64,000 nt of DNA from Candidatus Eisenbacteria bacterium (GTDB taxonomy: Bacteria > Orphanbacterota > Orphanbacteria > Orphanbacterales > Orphanbacteraceae), in assembly GCA_016930695.1 (NCBI GenBank), contig JAFGGD010000012.1, positions 42,832 to 106,831 of the forward strand. The letters are read 5' to 3'. Below are positions 34,651 to 43,407 of the stretch, in pieces (positions within the stretch are counted from its first letter, which is position 1; each line of letters starts with the position of its first letter). Below the pieces are notes generated by a model, which saw only the letters and a list, made by a program, of their open reading frames with translations, made no database searches and was not told the DNA's origin. Made by a program: the position numbers and the translations under genes.

Positions 34651-37329
34651 ATGGAACCGCGTTCCTGCGTGCCGCAGCTCTTCGATCTCGATCCTCTGGA
34701 GACCGCCGAGTGGGTGGAGGCTCTGGACGGCGTCCTCCGCCGCGACGGACCGGAGAGGGCCCGCTTTCTCCTACGCCGCGTTCTCTGCCGCGCCGAGATG
34801 GACAAGCTCGGAATGGAGCTGATCCAGACCCCCTACATGAACACGATCCCGCCGGAGGAGGAGCCGGAGTTTCCCGGCGACGAATGGATGGAGAAGAGGA
34901 TCCGGCGGATCGTCCGTTGGAACGCGATGGCGATGGTGAGCCGGGCCAACAGCCGCTTCCCCGGGATCGGCGGGCACATCTCCACCTACGCGAGCGCCGC
35001 CTCTCTCTACGAGGTCGGCTTCAACCATTTCTTCCGGGCGAGGACGGAGGAGCGCTCCGGCGACCACGTCTTCTTCCAGGGACACGCCGCGCCGGGGATT
35101 TACTCCCGCGCCTTTCTGGAGGGACGCCTGAGCGAGGAGTCGCTCGACCATTTCCGCCGCGAAACGGAGGAGGGGGGCCTTCCCTCCTACTGCCACCCGC
35201 GCCGCCTTCCCGACTTCTGGGAGTTCCCCACCGTCAGCATGGGGCTCGGTCCGTTGAACGCCATCTACCAGGCGCGCTTCAACCGTTACCTGATGAACCG
35301 CGGCCTCCGGGACACGGCGGAGAGCCGGGTATGGTGTTTCGTCGGCGACGGCGAGACCGACGAACCGGAGTCGCTCGGCTCGCTCCACCTCGCGGCGAAC
35401 GAGGAGTTGGACAACCTGATCTTCGTGGTGAACTGCAACCTGCAGAGGCTCGACGGCCCGGTCCGCGGCAACGGCAAGATCATCCAGGAGCTGGAAGCGG
35501 TCTTCCGCGGCTCCGGCTGGCGGGTGATCAAGGTGGTGCTCGGCCGCGAATGGGACGAGCTTCTCAAGAAGGACGAGACCGGCGCGCTTCTGCACCGCCT
35601 GAACACGACGGTGGACGGCTGGTTCCAGCGCTACAGCGTGGAGGGTCCCGCCTTCGTGCGGGAGCACTTCTTCGGCGGCGACGAGCGGCTCGCCGCGATG
35701 GCCCGGGATCTGACGGACGAGCAGATCTGGCATCTCCGCCGGGGCGGCCACGACTATCGGAAGGTTTACGCCGCCTTCGCCCGCGCCGCCGAGCCGACGG
35801 GCCGGCCGACGGCGATTCTGGTCAAGACCGTCAAGGGATGGGCGCTCGGCGAGGGGTTCGAGGGGAAGAACGTCACCCACCAGCTGAAGAAGCTGAACGT
35901 GGAACAGCTCCGCGCCTTCCGCGACAAGCTGGAGCTGCCGATTCCGGACGATGAATTGGAGAAGACGCCCCCCTACTACCATCCGGGCGAGGAGAGCGAG
36001 GAGGTGCGCTATTTGAAGGAGAGGCGCCGCGCGCTGGGCGGTTCCCTGCCGGCGCGCCGCATTTCTTCCGAGGCGCTTCCGGCGCCGGAGGAGAAGCTCT
36101 TCGCCGAGTTCGGCGCGGGCACGCCGGAGGGGCAGGAGGTCTCCACCACCATGGCCTTCGCCCGGATCCTCCGCGCGCTCGTGCGGGACGAGAAGATCGG
36201 TAAGAGGATCGTGCCGATCGTGCCGGACGAGGCGCGCACCTTCGGTTTGGACGCCCTCTTCAAGGAGGTGGGGATCTACGCGCAGAAGGGGCAGCTCTAC
36301 GAGCCGGTGGACCACAACCTCCTCCTCCGTTACCGCGAGGAAAAGAACGGGCAGATCCTCGAGGAGGGGATCACCGAGGCGGGAGCGATGGGGTCCTTCA
36401 CGGCCGCCGGCACGAGCTACGCCACACACGGCCTCCCGATGATCCCCTTCTACGTCTTCTACTCCATGTTCGGCTTCCAGAGGACCGGCGATCTGATCTG
36501 GTCCTTCGGCGACCAGAAGGGGCGCGGCTTTCTCCTCGGCGCCACCGCCGGGCGGACCACCCTCGCCGGCGAGGGGCTGCAGCACAACGACGGCCACAGC
36601 CACCTGACGGCGTCGACGATCCCCAACATCCGCGCCTACGACCCCGCCTTCGCCTACGAGCTGGCGGCGATCGTCCGCGAGGGGATCGCGGCGATGGCGG
36701 AACGCGAGGAGGACTGCTTCTACTACATTACCCTTTACAACGAAAATTATCGAATGCCGCCGATGCCGGAAGGGGCGGAGCGGGGGATCGTGGAGGGGAT
36801 CCACCCGGTCCGGGCGACGGAGAAGCGCGGCGGCCCGGAGGCGCGTCTCGTGGCGAGCGGGGCGATCCTTCGGGAGGCGCTCGCCGCGGCGGAGATTTTG
36901 GAGGAACGCTACGGCGTTTCGGCTCGCGTGTGGAGCGCCACGAGCTGGCAGAGGCTCCGCGCCGACGCCCTCGCCGTGGAGCGTCGCAACCTGCTCCGGC
37001 CGGAGAAGGAGGAGGAGAAGCCTCTGGTGACCCGCGCCCTCGAGGAAGGGGCGGGGCCGATCGTGGCCGTCTCGGACTGGGTGCGCGCGGTGCCGGAAAT
37101 GATCGCCCGCTGGGCGCCCGGGCCCTTCCGCGCGCTCGGCACCGACGGGTACGGGCTGAGCGGCACCCGGGAAGGACTCCGCCGCCACTTCGAGGTGGAC
37201 GCGGCGCACATCGCCTGCGCGGCCCTCGCCGCCCTCGCCCGGGAGGGAACCTTCGACGCCGCGGCGGCGGCCCGGGCGCGGGAGGAGTTGGGAATCGATC
37301 CGGATCGCCCCGATCCGATCGGTTTCTGA
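34651..37329 (+). CDS. aceE: Pyruvate dehydrogenase E1, homodimeric (AceE type)
   Basis: 892 residues, aligning end to end by eye with E. coli AceE. The start at 34651 (GGGGG 6 nt before) puts LDPLETAEWV at the N-terminus as in that protein; the ATG at 34561 would add 30 Pro-rich residues. Thiamine-diphosphate motif GDGETDEPES...NCNLQRLDGPVRGNG, with QGHAAPGIYSRAF, PTVSMGLGP, EGLQHNDGHSH and HFEVDAAHI all matching. It decarboxylates pyruvate and acetylates the lipoyl E2. No E2 or E3 gene lies nearby, so those partners must be elsewhere. A terminator follows. Confidence 0.96.
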   Translation: MEPRSCVPQLFDLDPLETAEWVEALDGVLRRDGPERARFLLRRVLCRAEMDKLGMELIQTPYMNTIPPEEEPEFPGDEWMEKRIRRIVRWNAMAMVSRANSRFPGIGGHISTYASAASLYEVGFNHFFRARTEERSGDHVFFQGHAAPGIYSRAFLEGRLSEESLDHFRRETEEGGLPSYCHPRRLPDFWEFPTVSMGLGPLNAIYQARFNRYLMNRGLRDTAESRVWCFVGDGETDEPESLGSLHLAANEELDNLIFVVNCNLQRLDGPVRGNGKIIQELEAVFRGSGWRVIKVVLGREWDELLKKDETGALLHRLNTTVDGWFQRYSVEGPAFVREHFFGGDERLAAMARDLTDEQIWHLRRGGHDYRKVYAAFARAAEPTGRPTAILVKTVKGWALGEGFEGKNVTHQLKKLNVEQLRAFRDKLELPIPDDELEKTPPYYHPGEESEEVRYLKERRRALGGSLPARRISSEALPAPEEKLFAEFGAGTPEGQEVSTTMAFARILRALVRDEKIGKRIVPIVPDEARTFGLDALFKEVGIYAQKGQLYEPVDHNLLLRYREEKNGQILEEGITEAGAMGSFTAAGTSYATHGLPMIPFYVFYSMFGFQRTGDLIWSFGDQKGRGFLLGATAGRTTLAGEGLQHNDGHSHLTASTIPNIRAYDPAFAYELAAIVREGIAAMAEREEDCFYYITLYNENYRMPPMPEGAERGIVEGIHPVRATEKRGGPEARLVASGAILREALAAAEILEERYGVSARVWSATSWQRLRADALAVERRNLLRPEKEEEKPLVTRALEEGAGPIVAVSDWVRAVPEMIARWAPGPFRALGTDGYGLSGTREGLRRHFEVDAAHIACAALAALAREGTFDAAAAARAREELGIDPDRPDPIGF

Positions 37330-37352
37330 CGGAAAAGAGCGCGTGTTAAAAG

Positions 37353-37386
37353 GGTCCCGGCGAGAGAACGCCGGGACCTTTTCTTT
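37353..37386 (+). terminator. Bidirectional terminator between aceE and the Lon-like gene
   Basis: Ten-base-pair stem GGTCCCGGCG / CGCCGGGACC, loop AGAGAA, T-rich TTTTCTTT on the plus side and AAAA before the stem, which gives TTTT on the minus strand. It can serve both converging genes. Confidence 0.8.
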
Positions 37387-37400
37387 CGGCGGTGAACCGT

Positions 37401-40034
37401 TTACTTCTTCTTGCGCGCCCCCCGGCGGCGGACCGGCGCGGAACCCTTCTCCAGCTCCCGCAACCTCTCCTGGATACGGGCGTAGAGGGTCCCCTTGGGC
37501 CACTCCCCCTTTTCGTTCGGCTCGCCCGCCTCCGCGCCGGTAAGAAGCCCGATCCCCTGCTCGATCCGGGAGATCGGATAGATGTGGAAACTCCCCTTCT
37601 CCACGGCGCGGCGCACCTCTTCCCGCAGCATCAGATCCGGCACGTTCGACTCGGGGATCAGAACCCCCTGTTCGCCGGTGAGGCCCCTCTCGTTGCAGAG
37701 CGCGAAGAACCCCTCCACCTTTTCGTTGATCCCGCCCACCGCCTGGACGTCCCCCTTCTGATTCACCGAGCCGGAAACGGCCAGGTCCTGCCGGATCGGA
37801 ACGCCGGCGATCGCCGAGAGAATCGCGTACAGCTCGGTGGAGGAGGCGCTGTCGCCGTCCACGCCTCCATAGGACTGCTCGAAGCAGATGCTCGCCGTAA
37901 GGCCGAGAGACGATTTACGAGCGAAGTTCTCGCGCAGGTAGCCGGTCAGGATCAGCACCCCCTTGTCGTGGGTGTTCCCGGAGAGCTTCGCCTCCCTCTC
38001 CACGTTGACGATCCCCGCCTTCCCCACGCCGACGGCGGCGGTGATCCGCGAGGGGATTCCGAAGCGGTGTTCGCCGTAGGCGAGCACGGCCAGACCGTTC
38101 ACCTGGCCGACGCGGGAACCGCCGGTGTCGATCAGCACCAGCCCCTCCCGGTACCGGTCGCGCACCTTCTCCTCCACGAGATCGATCCGGTCCCGGCGGC
38201 CCCGGAGCGCCCTCTCCACCGCCTCGCCGCTCACCCGCTTCCGGCCGCTCTGCTCCGCCCAGAAACTCGATTCGCGGATCACGTCGGCGATCTCGCCGAA
38301 GTGGCTGGTGACCCGCTCCCGCCCTCCCGCGGCGCGCACGCCGTGCTCGATGAGGCGGGCGACCGCCTCGGGACGGAAAGGCCGCAGCCCCTCCCGGTCG
38401 CACATGCGCGCCACGAAGGAGGCGTACTTCTGCACCGCCTCCTCGTTCAGCCGGATCTCCTGGTCGAAGTCGGCCCGGACCTTGAAGATCTTGCGGAAGT
38501 CCTCGTCGTACTGGTGGAGTAGAAAATAAAGATAGGGCGGTCCGATCAGGATCACCGTCGTCTCCAGCCGGATCGGCTCCGGCTTGAGGCTCACCGTGGA
38601 GAGCTGGAAGAGTCCCTCGATCCCCTGGATCACCAGCTCGCGGTGCATCAGCACGCGCTTGAGCGTCTTCCACAGCCCGGGCTCGGAAAGGGCGTCCACC
38701 GCGTTCAGCACCAGGAAGCCGCCGTCCGCCTGCAGAATCGAGCCGGCCTTGATCTTGGTGAAATCGGTCACGGTCTGGCCGATGTGGGTCACGGTTCTCT
38801 CGATCGTCCCGAACACGTTGTTGTAGGTCGGGTTGGTCTCCTTGACGATGGAGCACGTGTCGGTGCCCGAGTTGTCCAGGATGACGTTCACGCGGTACGG
38901 GAGATAGGGATCCCCGGGGTTGCCGGCGCCGAGGGGGCGCGGCTCCTTCTCCTGGTTGTGGATCGCCTTCAGTTCCGTCAAGTGAGTCAGAATGTGCTCG
39001 GTCAGGTCCGCCAGATAGGCGCACACTTTCTCGTTGTCGGCGAACTCCTCCTGGATGTCGGCGATGATGTCGCCGATCAGATCGGACACGGCGCGGCGCT
39101 CGAGGCGCTCGAGACGCTCCGCCAACTCCGCGTTCAGCCGCCGGGAGGTCTTCATCACCTCCCGCATCCGCTTCCGGAAACCGGCTTCCTTCGTCTTCAT
39201 CGCCTCCAGGTCGACCTCGCCGGGAAGTTCGATCTGCCCCGTCTCCACCAGGATGGCCAGCTGCTCCACCGAAAAGGCCTTGTCGCCGACGGGGATCATG
39301 ATCTCCGGGCGCGACATCGCCCCCATCCGGATCTGGCTCAGAATGAAGCCGTTCTTCTTGAGTTCCTCCTCGAAGGAAACGAAGAGCCCCTTCTGTTTCT
39401 TGATGTACGCCTCGGCGAGGGTCTCCCGCTGTTCCGCGAAAGTTCCCCCCTCGAGGGTGGCGGGGAGTTCCTTCCTGAGCACGCGAACCAGATCGTCCAT
39501 CCGGCGGTGGAAACGGATCCCCCCTCCCTTCGGGAAAACGAGGAGCAGGGGCTGATACGAATTCTTGAAGTTATAGACATAGGCGAAATCGCGGGGGGCG
39601 CGGCAACGGGAGCGCGCCTGGTCCAGGATTCGGGTGACGGTGGTCATCTTGCCCGTGCCGGATTGGCCGCTCACGTAGATGTTGTACCCGGGCGAGCGGA
39701 GGCTTACCCCCAACTCGATGGCCCGCACGGCTCGGTCCTGGCCGACGGTCTCTCCGAGAGGCCGGATCGTGGAAGTGTCCTTGAAACGAAAACAATCCGG
39801 GTCGCACCGCCAGCAGAGACGGTCCGGGGAGAGCGCCGTGTGGGCGGGCGCCGGTTTCAGACCGTCCTTCCGCGCGGCGCGCTTCCGGGCGGGCTTCTTC
39901 GCCCCGCTCCGGCCGGTCCCCGCGCGAGCGCCTTTCTTCTTCCCCGTTTTTTTCTTCACGGTCTTCGCCGCGGTTTTTTTCGTGGTCCTCTTTCCTGTTC
40001 CCTTCTTCGCCGTCTTTTTCTTCGCCGTCGCCAT
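37401..40034 (-). CDS. Lon-related ATP-dependent protease with lysine-rich N-terminal tail
   Basis: 877 residues. The first 57 are almost entirely Lys, Ala, Thr, Arg and Gly in AKKK/GKKK-like repeats, resembling histone-H1-like DNA-binding tails. A Cys-containing linker (CWRCDPDCF) leads into an AAA+ domain with P-loop GQSGTGKM (usual GKS/T replaced by GKM) and a long helical insertion (about 165-330). The C-terminal Lon protease domain has nucleophile S729 (GDSASS) and K772 (GGINEK), 43 residues apart as in Lon (S679/K722 in E. coli). It belongs to the Lon-related COG1067-type group rather than classical LonA. The Lys-rich tail may tether the protease to nucleic acid (inference). Confidence 0.88.
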   Translation of the reverse strand: MATAKKKTAKKGTGKRTTKKTAAKTVKKKTGKKKGARAGTGRSGAKKPARKRAARKDGLKPAPAHTALSPDRLCWRCDPDCFRFKDTSTIRPLGETVGQDRAVRAIELGVSLRSPGYNIYVSGQSGTGKMTTVTRILDQARSRCRAPRDFAYVYNFKNSYQPLLLVFPKGGGIRFHRRMDDLVRVLRKELPATLEGGTFAEQRETLAEAYIKKQKGLFVSFEEELKKNGFILSQIRMGAMSRPEIMIPVGDKAFSVEQLAILVETGQIELPGEVDLEAMKTKEAGFRKRMREVMKTSRRLNAELAERLERLERRAVSDLIGDIIADIQEEFADNEKVCAYLADLTEHILTHLTELKAIHNQEKEPRPLGAGNPGDPYLPYRVNVILDNSGTDTCSIVKETNPTYNNVFGTIERTVTHIGQTVTDFTKIKAGSILQADGGFLVLNAVDALSEPGLWKTLKRVLMHRELVIQGIEGLFQLSTVSLKPEPIRLETTVILIGPPYLYFLLHQYDEDFRKIFKVRADFDQEIRLNEEAVQKYASFVARMCDREGLRPFRPEAVARLIEHGVRAAGGRERVTSHFGEIADVIRESSFWAEQSGRKRVSGEAVERALRGRRDRIDLVEEKVRDRYREGLVLIDTGGSRVGQVNGLAVLAYGEHRFGIPSRITAAVGVGKAGIVNVEREAKLSGNTHDKGVLILTGYLRENFARKSSLGLTASICFEQSYGGVDGDSASSTELYAILSAIAGVPIRQDLAVSGSVNQKGDVQAVGGINEKVEGFFALCNERGLTGEQGVLIPESNVPDLMLREEVRRAVEKGSFHIYPISRIEQGIGLLTGAEAGEPNEKGEWPKGTLYARIQERLRELEKGSAPVRRRGARKKK

Positions 40035-40166
40035 CGGTCCCTCGCCTCGATCGGTTGATTGCCGCCCCCGCTCCGTTGGAGCGTTACGCCCTTTCGACTA
40101 AACTACCGCGGCCGCGCCTCTTCGTCCACCGGAACCGGAAGGGTGGGCGGACGCCGCGGGGGCGGA

Positions 40167-40196
40167 TTGACAACGCGGCGCTCGATCGTTTACGGT
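40167..40196 (+). promoter_or_regulatory. Putative promoter of the small membrane protein gene
   Basis: Perfect TTGACA (40167-40172), 18-nt spacer, then TACGGT, a weak -10. The ATG is 50 nt downstream. Confidence 0.35.
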
Positions 40197-40245
40197 CCGG
40201 ACGACGCGGGGATCGATTCCGGCTCGCCTCGTGGAGGAAAGGTTC

Positions 40246-40764
40246 ATGTCCCAGTTTACCGATCGCCTGATCCGCGCGGCCCGGCTCGACGCGACGCTGT
40301 TCGAGGAAGTGGAGGCGGACGAGGAATCCCTCGGCCAGGCGATCGCCGCGGTCCTTCTCTTCGGTCTCGCCGGCGGCGTGGGGACCCTCTCCCTCGCCGG
40401 GCTTCGGGGTCTATTCGCCGGCGCCGTCCTCGCCCTCGCCGGCTGGTTCCTCTGGGCGAACCTGGTCTACTGGATCGGCACGCGCCTCCTCCCGGAACGC
40501 CAGACCGACGCCGACCTCGGTCAACTCCTTCGAACCATCGGTTTCTCCAGCGCGCCGGGGATCCTCCTCGCCCTCGGCGTGATTCCGCCGATCCGCTTCG
40601 TCGTCTACGCGGTGGGGCTCCTCTGGATGCTCGCGGCGATGGTGGTCGCGGTGCGGCAGGCGCTCGACTACACGAGCACCCGGCGGGCGTTGGAGGTGTG
40701 CCTGATCGGCTGGCTGGTGCTCCCCCTCCTCCTCAGCGTTCCTTTCATCATGTTGGGACGGTAG
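40246..40764 (+). CDS. Yip1/YIP-like small membrane protein
   Basis: 172 residues; the ATG at 40246 lies just after GGAGGAAAGG, so the upstream GTG is rejected. A cytosolic N-terminal helix (about 1-30) is followed by five hydrophobic segments (about 33-50, 55-75, 100-118, 121-137, 148-170) with the short polar links seen in Yip1-domain proteins. No enzyme motif. Stands alone on the plus strand, convergent with the permease gene that ends 24 nt further on. Confidence 0.65.
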   Translation: MSQFTDRLIRAARLDATLFEEVEADEESLGQAIAAVLLFGLAGGVGTLSLAGLRGLFAGAVLALAGWFLWANLVYWIGTRLLPERQTDADLGQLLRTIGFSSAPGILLALGVIPPIRFVVYAVGLLWMLAAMVVAVRQALDYTSTRRALEVCLIGWLVLPLLLSVPFIMLGR

Positions 40765-40787
40765 AAAGAAGAGGCGCGGGTCGGCGG

Positions 40788-41999
40788 CTACTCGTGCCGG
40801 AGAGCGGCGATGGGGTCCATCGCGGCGGCGCGGCGCGCGGGGTAGATCCCGAAGAAGAGGCCCACGCCGGTGCTGAAGAGGATCGCGAGGAGAACCGCCC
40901 GCGGCGAGAGGACCGTGTTCCAGTCGGCGAAGCGGGAGAGAATGACCGCGCCCCCCGAGCCGACCAAAATCCCGAGCAGGCCGCCGAGCACGCAAATCGC
41001 CACCGCTTCCACCAGGAACTGGCTCAGAATGTCTCGGCGCCGGGCGCCGATCGCCTTGCGGACGCCGATCTCCGAGGTCCTCTCGGTGACCGAAACGAGC
41101 ATGATGTTCATGATGCCGATCCCGCCCACCAGAAGACTGACCGCGGCGATTCCCGCCACCAGGAAGGTAAAGGTCTGGGTGGTCTCCTCGAGGGTGCCGA
41201 TCAGTTCGGTCCGGCTGAAGACGGAGAAGTCGTTCTCCGCCTCCGGCCGGAGCCGGTGTTCGCGGCGAAGCGTCCTCTCGATCTCGAGCATGGCGATTTC
41301 CATGTCCGCGTCGGGGGCGAGCCGGACGCCGATCCGGCGGACCAGATCGGTGCCGAAGACCCGGTACTGGCCCGTGGAGAGAGGAACGATCACCTGCTCG
41401 TCCTCGTTGGACCAACCCTGAGCCCCCTTCTCCTCCAGCACGCCGATCACGTCGAACGAGATACCGCGAATCCGGATCTGCGCGCCGAGGAGACGCGCCG
41501 CCGGCACGCCGAGCGTGGTCGGGATCGCCGAGCCGATCACCGCCACCCGCCGCCTCGCCTGCAGGTCGGAGGGGTCGAAAAACTTTCCGGATTGTATTTT
41601 GAAGTTGTTTACCCGGGCGAAGTTGGCGGTCGTCGCGGTCACGGTGACGTTGGCGTTCCGGTTGCCGTACTCCACCTGCAGCGAGCCGGTGATCTCGGGA
41701 ACCGTCTCCAGGACGGCGGCGGAGGATCGCTCCAGCGCGGGGGCGTCGTCCACGGTCAGGTTCGCCCCCCCCCGTCCGACGCCGTGACGGCGGAACTGGC
41801 CGGGATAGACGGTGAGCAGGTCGGTTCCCATCGCCTCGATCCGTTCCTGCACCGCCCGCTGCGCCCCCTCGCCGAGGGCGACGGTGGTGATCACCGCCGA
41901 CACGCCGATGATGATGCCGAGCGTGGTGAGCAGCGACCGCATGAAATTGCGCCGCAGCTCCTGAACGGCGACGCGAATCGTTTCGGCATGAATGATCAT
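40788..41999 (-). CDS. MacB/FtsX-type ABC transporter permease
   Basis: 403 residues; the ATG at 41999 overlaps the stop of the fusion-protein gene (ATGA). One N-terminal helix (about 20-42, LTTLGIIIGVSAVITTVAL), a periplasmic MacB-type domain (about 50-265) and three C-terminal helices (about 282-305, 330-355, 368-390) with family patterns GGIGIMNIMLVSVTERTSEIG.RKA and IYPARRAA.MDPI.ALR. This is the transmembrane part of MacB-like exporters without the fused ATPase. No separate ATPase gene lies next to it, so the energy subunit must be encoded elsewhere. Confidence 0.92.
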   Translation of the reverse strand: MIIHAETIRVAVQELRRNFMRSLLTTLGIIIGVSAVITTVALGEGAQRAVQERIEAMGTDLLTVYPGQFRRHGVGRGGANLTVDDAPALERSSAAVLETVPEITGSLQVEYGNRNANVTVTATTANFARVNNFKIQSGKFFDPSDLQARRRVAVIGSAIPTTLGVPAARLLGAQIRIRGISFDVIGVLEEKGAQGWSNEDEQVIVPLSTGQYRVFGTDLVRRIGVRLAPDADMEIAMLEIERTLRREHRLRPEAENDFSVFSRTELIGTLEETTQTFTFLVAGIAAVSLLVGGIGIMNIMLVSVTERTSEIGVRKAIGARRRDILSQFLVEAVAICVLGGLLGILVGSGGAVILSRFADWNTVLSPRAVLLAILFSTGVGLFFGIYPARRAAAMDPIAALRHE

Positions 42000-43306
42000 T
42001 GGCTCTTGCTCTTGTCCTTCTTCATCCCCGGCATTCCTCCCCAACGCTCCGCCCGCTCCTTCATCTGCTCCTGCTGCCGGAGAAGGCCGGTGGAGAGTGT
42101 GACCACCACCCTATCCCCCTCCTCGAGACCGGAGAGGACCTCCGTTTCGTTCCAATTGCGGAGCCCCAATTCCACCCGGATGAGGCGGAAGCGCGCCGCG
42201 GCCGACCCGGCGTCGGAGGCGCTGCTGTCGCCGGAATCGACCGGCTTGAAGACGATCCCGACGGAACGTCCCGATTGCCGCTCCTCGCTCCGGAGCGCCG
42301 CCTCGGCGACGTCCGAATCCATTCCGAGGGCGCCGGCCACGTAAATCGCGTCCTTCTCGGAGCGGATCGCCTCGTTGGGGACGGTGAGCACGTTTTCGCG
42401 GCGATCGATCCGAACCTCCACGTCGGCGTTCATGCCGGGAAGAAGGAGCCCGTCTTCGTTCGGGATGCGCACCAAGACGGGAAACGTGGTCACGTTCTGT
42501 TCGATCACCGCCTGAGGCTCCACCTTGATCACCCGGCCGAGAAAACGCCGTCGCGGGTAGGCGTCGACGGTCACCTCCGCCTCCTGACCGGCCTGGATCA
42601 ATCCGATGTCCGTCTCGTCCACCAGGGTCCGGATCTGCACCTCCGTGAGATCCGCCATGGTGAGAAGGAGCGTGCCGTCGCTCACCTGCGTGGTGGCGCT
42701 GCTGATGATCTGCCCCTCCTCGACCTCCTTGGTGATCACCCGGCCGGTGATGGGCGCGCGCACCGTGGCGTCGGCGAAACGCTCCTTGGCGAGATCGAGC
42801 ACATTCTCCGCCTTCACGAGCTGGGTTCGCGCCTGGGCGTGCTCCAGCACCACGTTTTCGTGCTCCTCCTCCGATTGCAGGCCCGCCTCGCTCAGCTGAC
42901 TGGAGCGGGTGAGACGGGCCTCCGCCACCCGGAGCCGCACCCGCGCCTCCTCCACGTCCGCCTCGGCCTGGGCGAGGGAACTCCTCACTTCGTCCCGGTC
43001 CAGGTCGACCAGAATCGCGCCGCGTTCCACCCGGTCGCCGCTCTCGACGGGCATCCGGAGGATTTCGCCGGACGCTTTCGACTTGACCTCCACGACCCGG
43101 ACCGGTTCGATGGAGCCGGACGCCGAGGCGGTGACGATCAGTTCCCCCCGCGTCACCGGCACGAGTTGGTAACCGGCGATCGAATCGGAGGAGGCGCGAT
43201 CGGAGCAGCCGGTCGGCGCCAACAGAAACAACAGGAAAAGGAGAGGGGCCGCCGCGGCGATCGCTCTCCGGGATGAGGCTCGGAAATCGGGGTGCGGGCG
43301 AATCAT
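41996..43306 (-). CDS. Periplasmic membrane-fusion protein (MacA/HlyD type)
   Basis: 436 residues; ATG at 43306 with AAAGGAG 9 nt before. N-terminal hydrophobic segment ends at APTGC, a loose lipobox, so it may be a lipoprotein. A lipoyl half (GEILRMPVESGDRVERGAILVDLD), a helical hairpin (about 95-160), the second lipoyl half (ADATVRAPITGRVITKEVEEG) and beta-barrel domains follow, as in RND/MacA adaptors. The C-terminus is Met/Lys-rich. It should bridge the permease encoded next to an outer-membrane channel. Divergent from the gamma-glutamyltransferase gene. Confidence 0.93.
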   Translation of the reverse strand: MIRPHPDFRASSRRAIAAAAPLLFLLFLLAPTGCSDRASSDSIAGYQLVPVTRGELIVTASASGSIEPVRVVEVKSKASGEILRMPVESGDRVERGAILVDLDRDEVRSSLAQAEADVEEARVRLRVAEARLTRSSQLSEAGLQSEEEHENVVLEHAQARTQLVKAENVLDLAKERFADATVRAPITGRVITKEVEEGQIISSATTQVSDGTLLLTMADLTEVQIRTLVDETDIGLIQAGQEAEVTVDAYPRRRFLGRVIKVEPQAVIEQNVTTFPVLVRIPNEDGLLLPGMNADVEVRIDRRENVLTVPNEAIRSEKDAIYVAGALGMDSDVAEAALRSEERQSGRSVGIVFKPVDSGDSSASDAGSAAARFRLIRVELGLRNWNETEVLSGLEEGDRVVVTLSTGLLRQQEQMKERAERWGGMPGMKKDKSKSQ

Positions 43307-43407
43307 CGTTTCGGACTCCTTTCGCTGAAGAAAAACATAACAGGTTTCGCATCTTCGCGCGCAGGGAATGTAATTGCGCGGCGGCGGAGCACCGGAAGGG
43401 AGAGGGC

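Noticed and set aside
34771..37503. 910-residue minus-strand frame opposite aceE
   Set aside because: Antisense shadow of a gene that matches E. coli AceE throughout.
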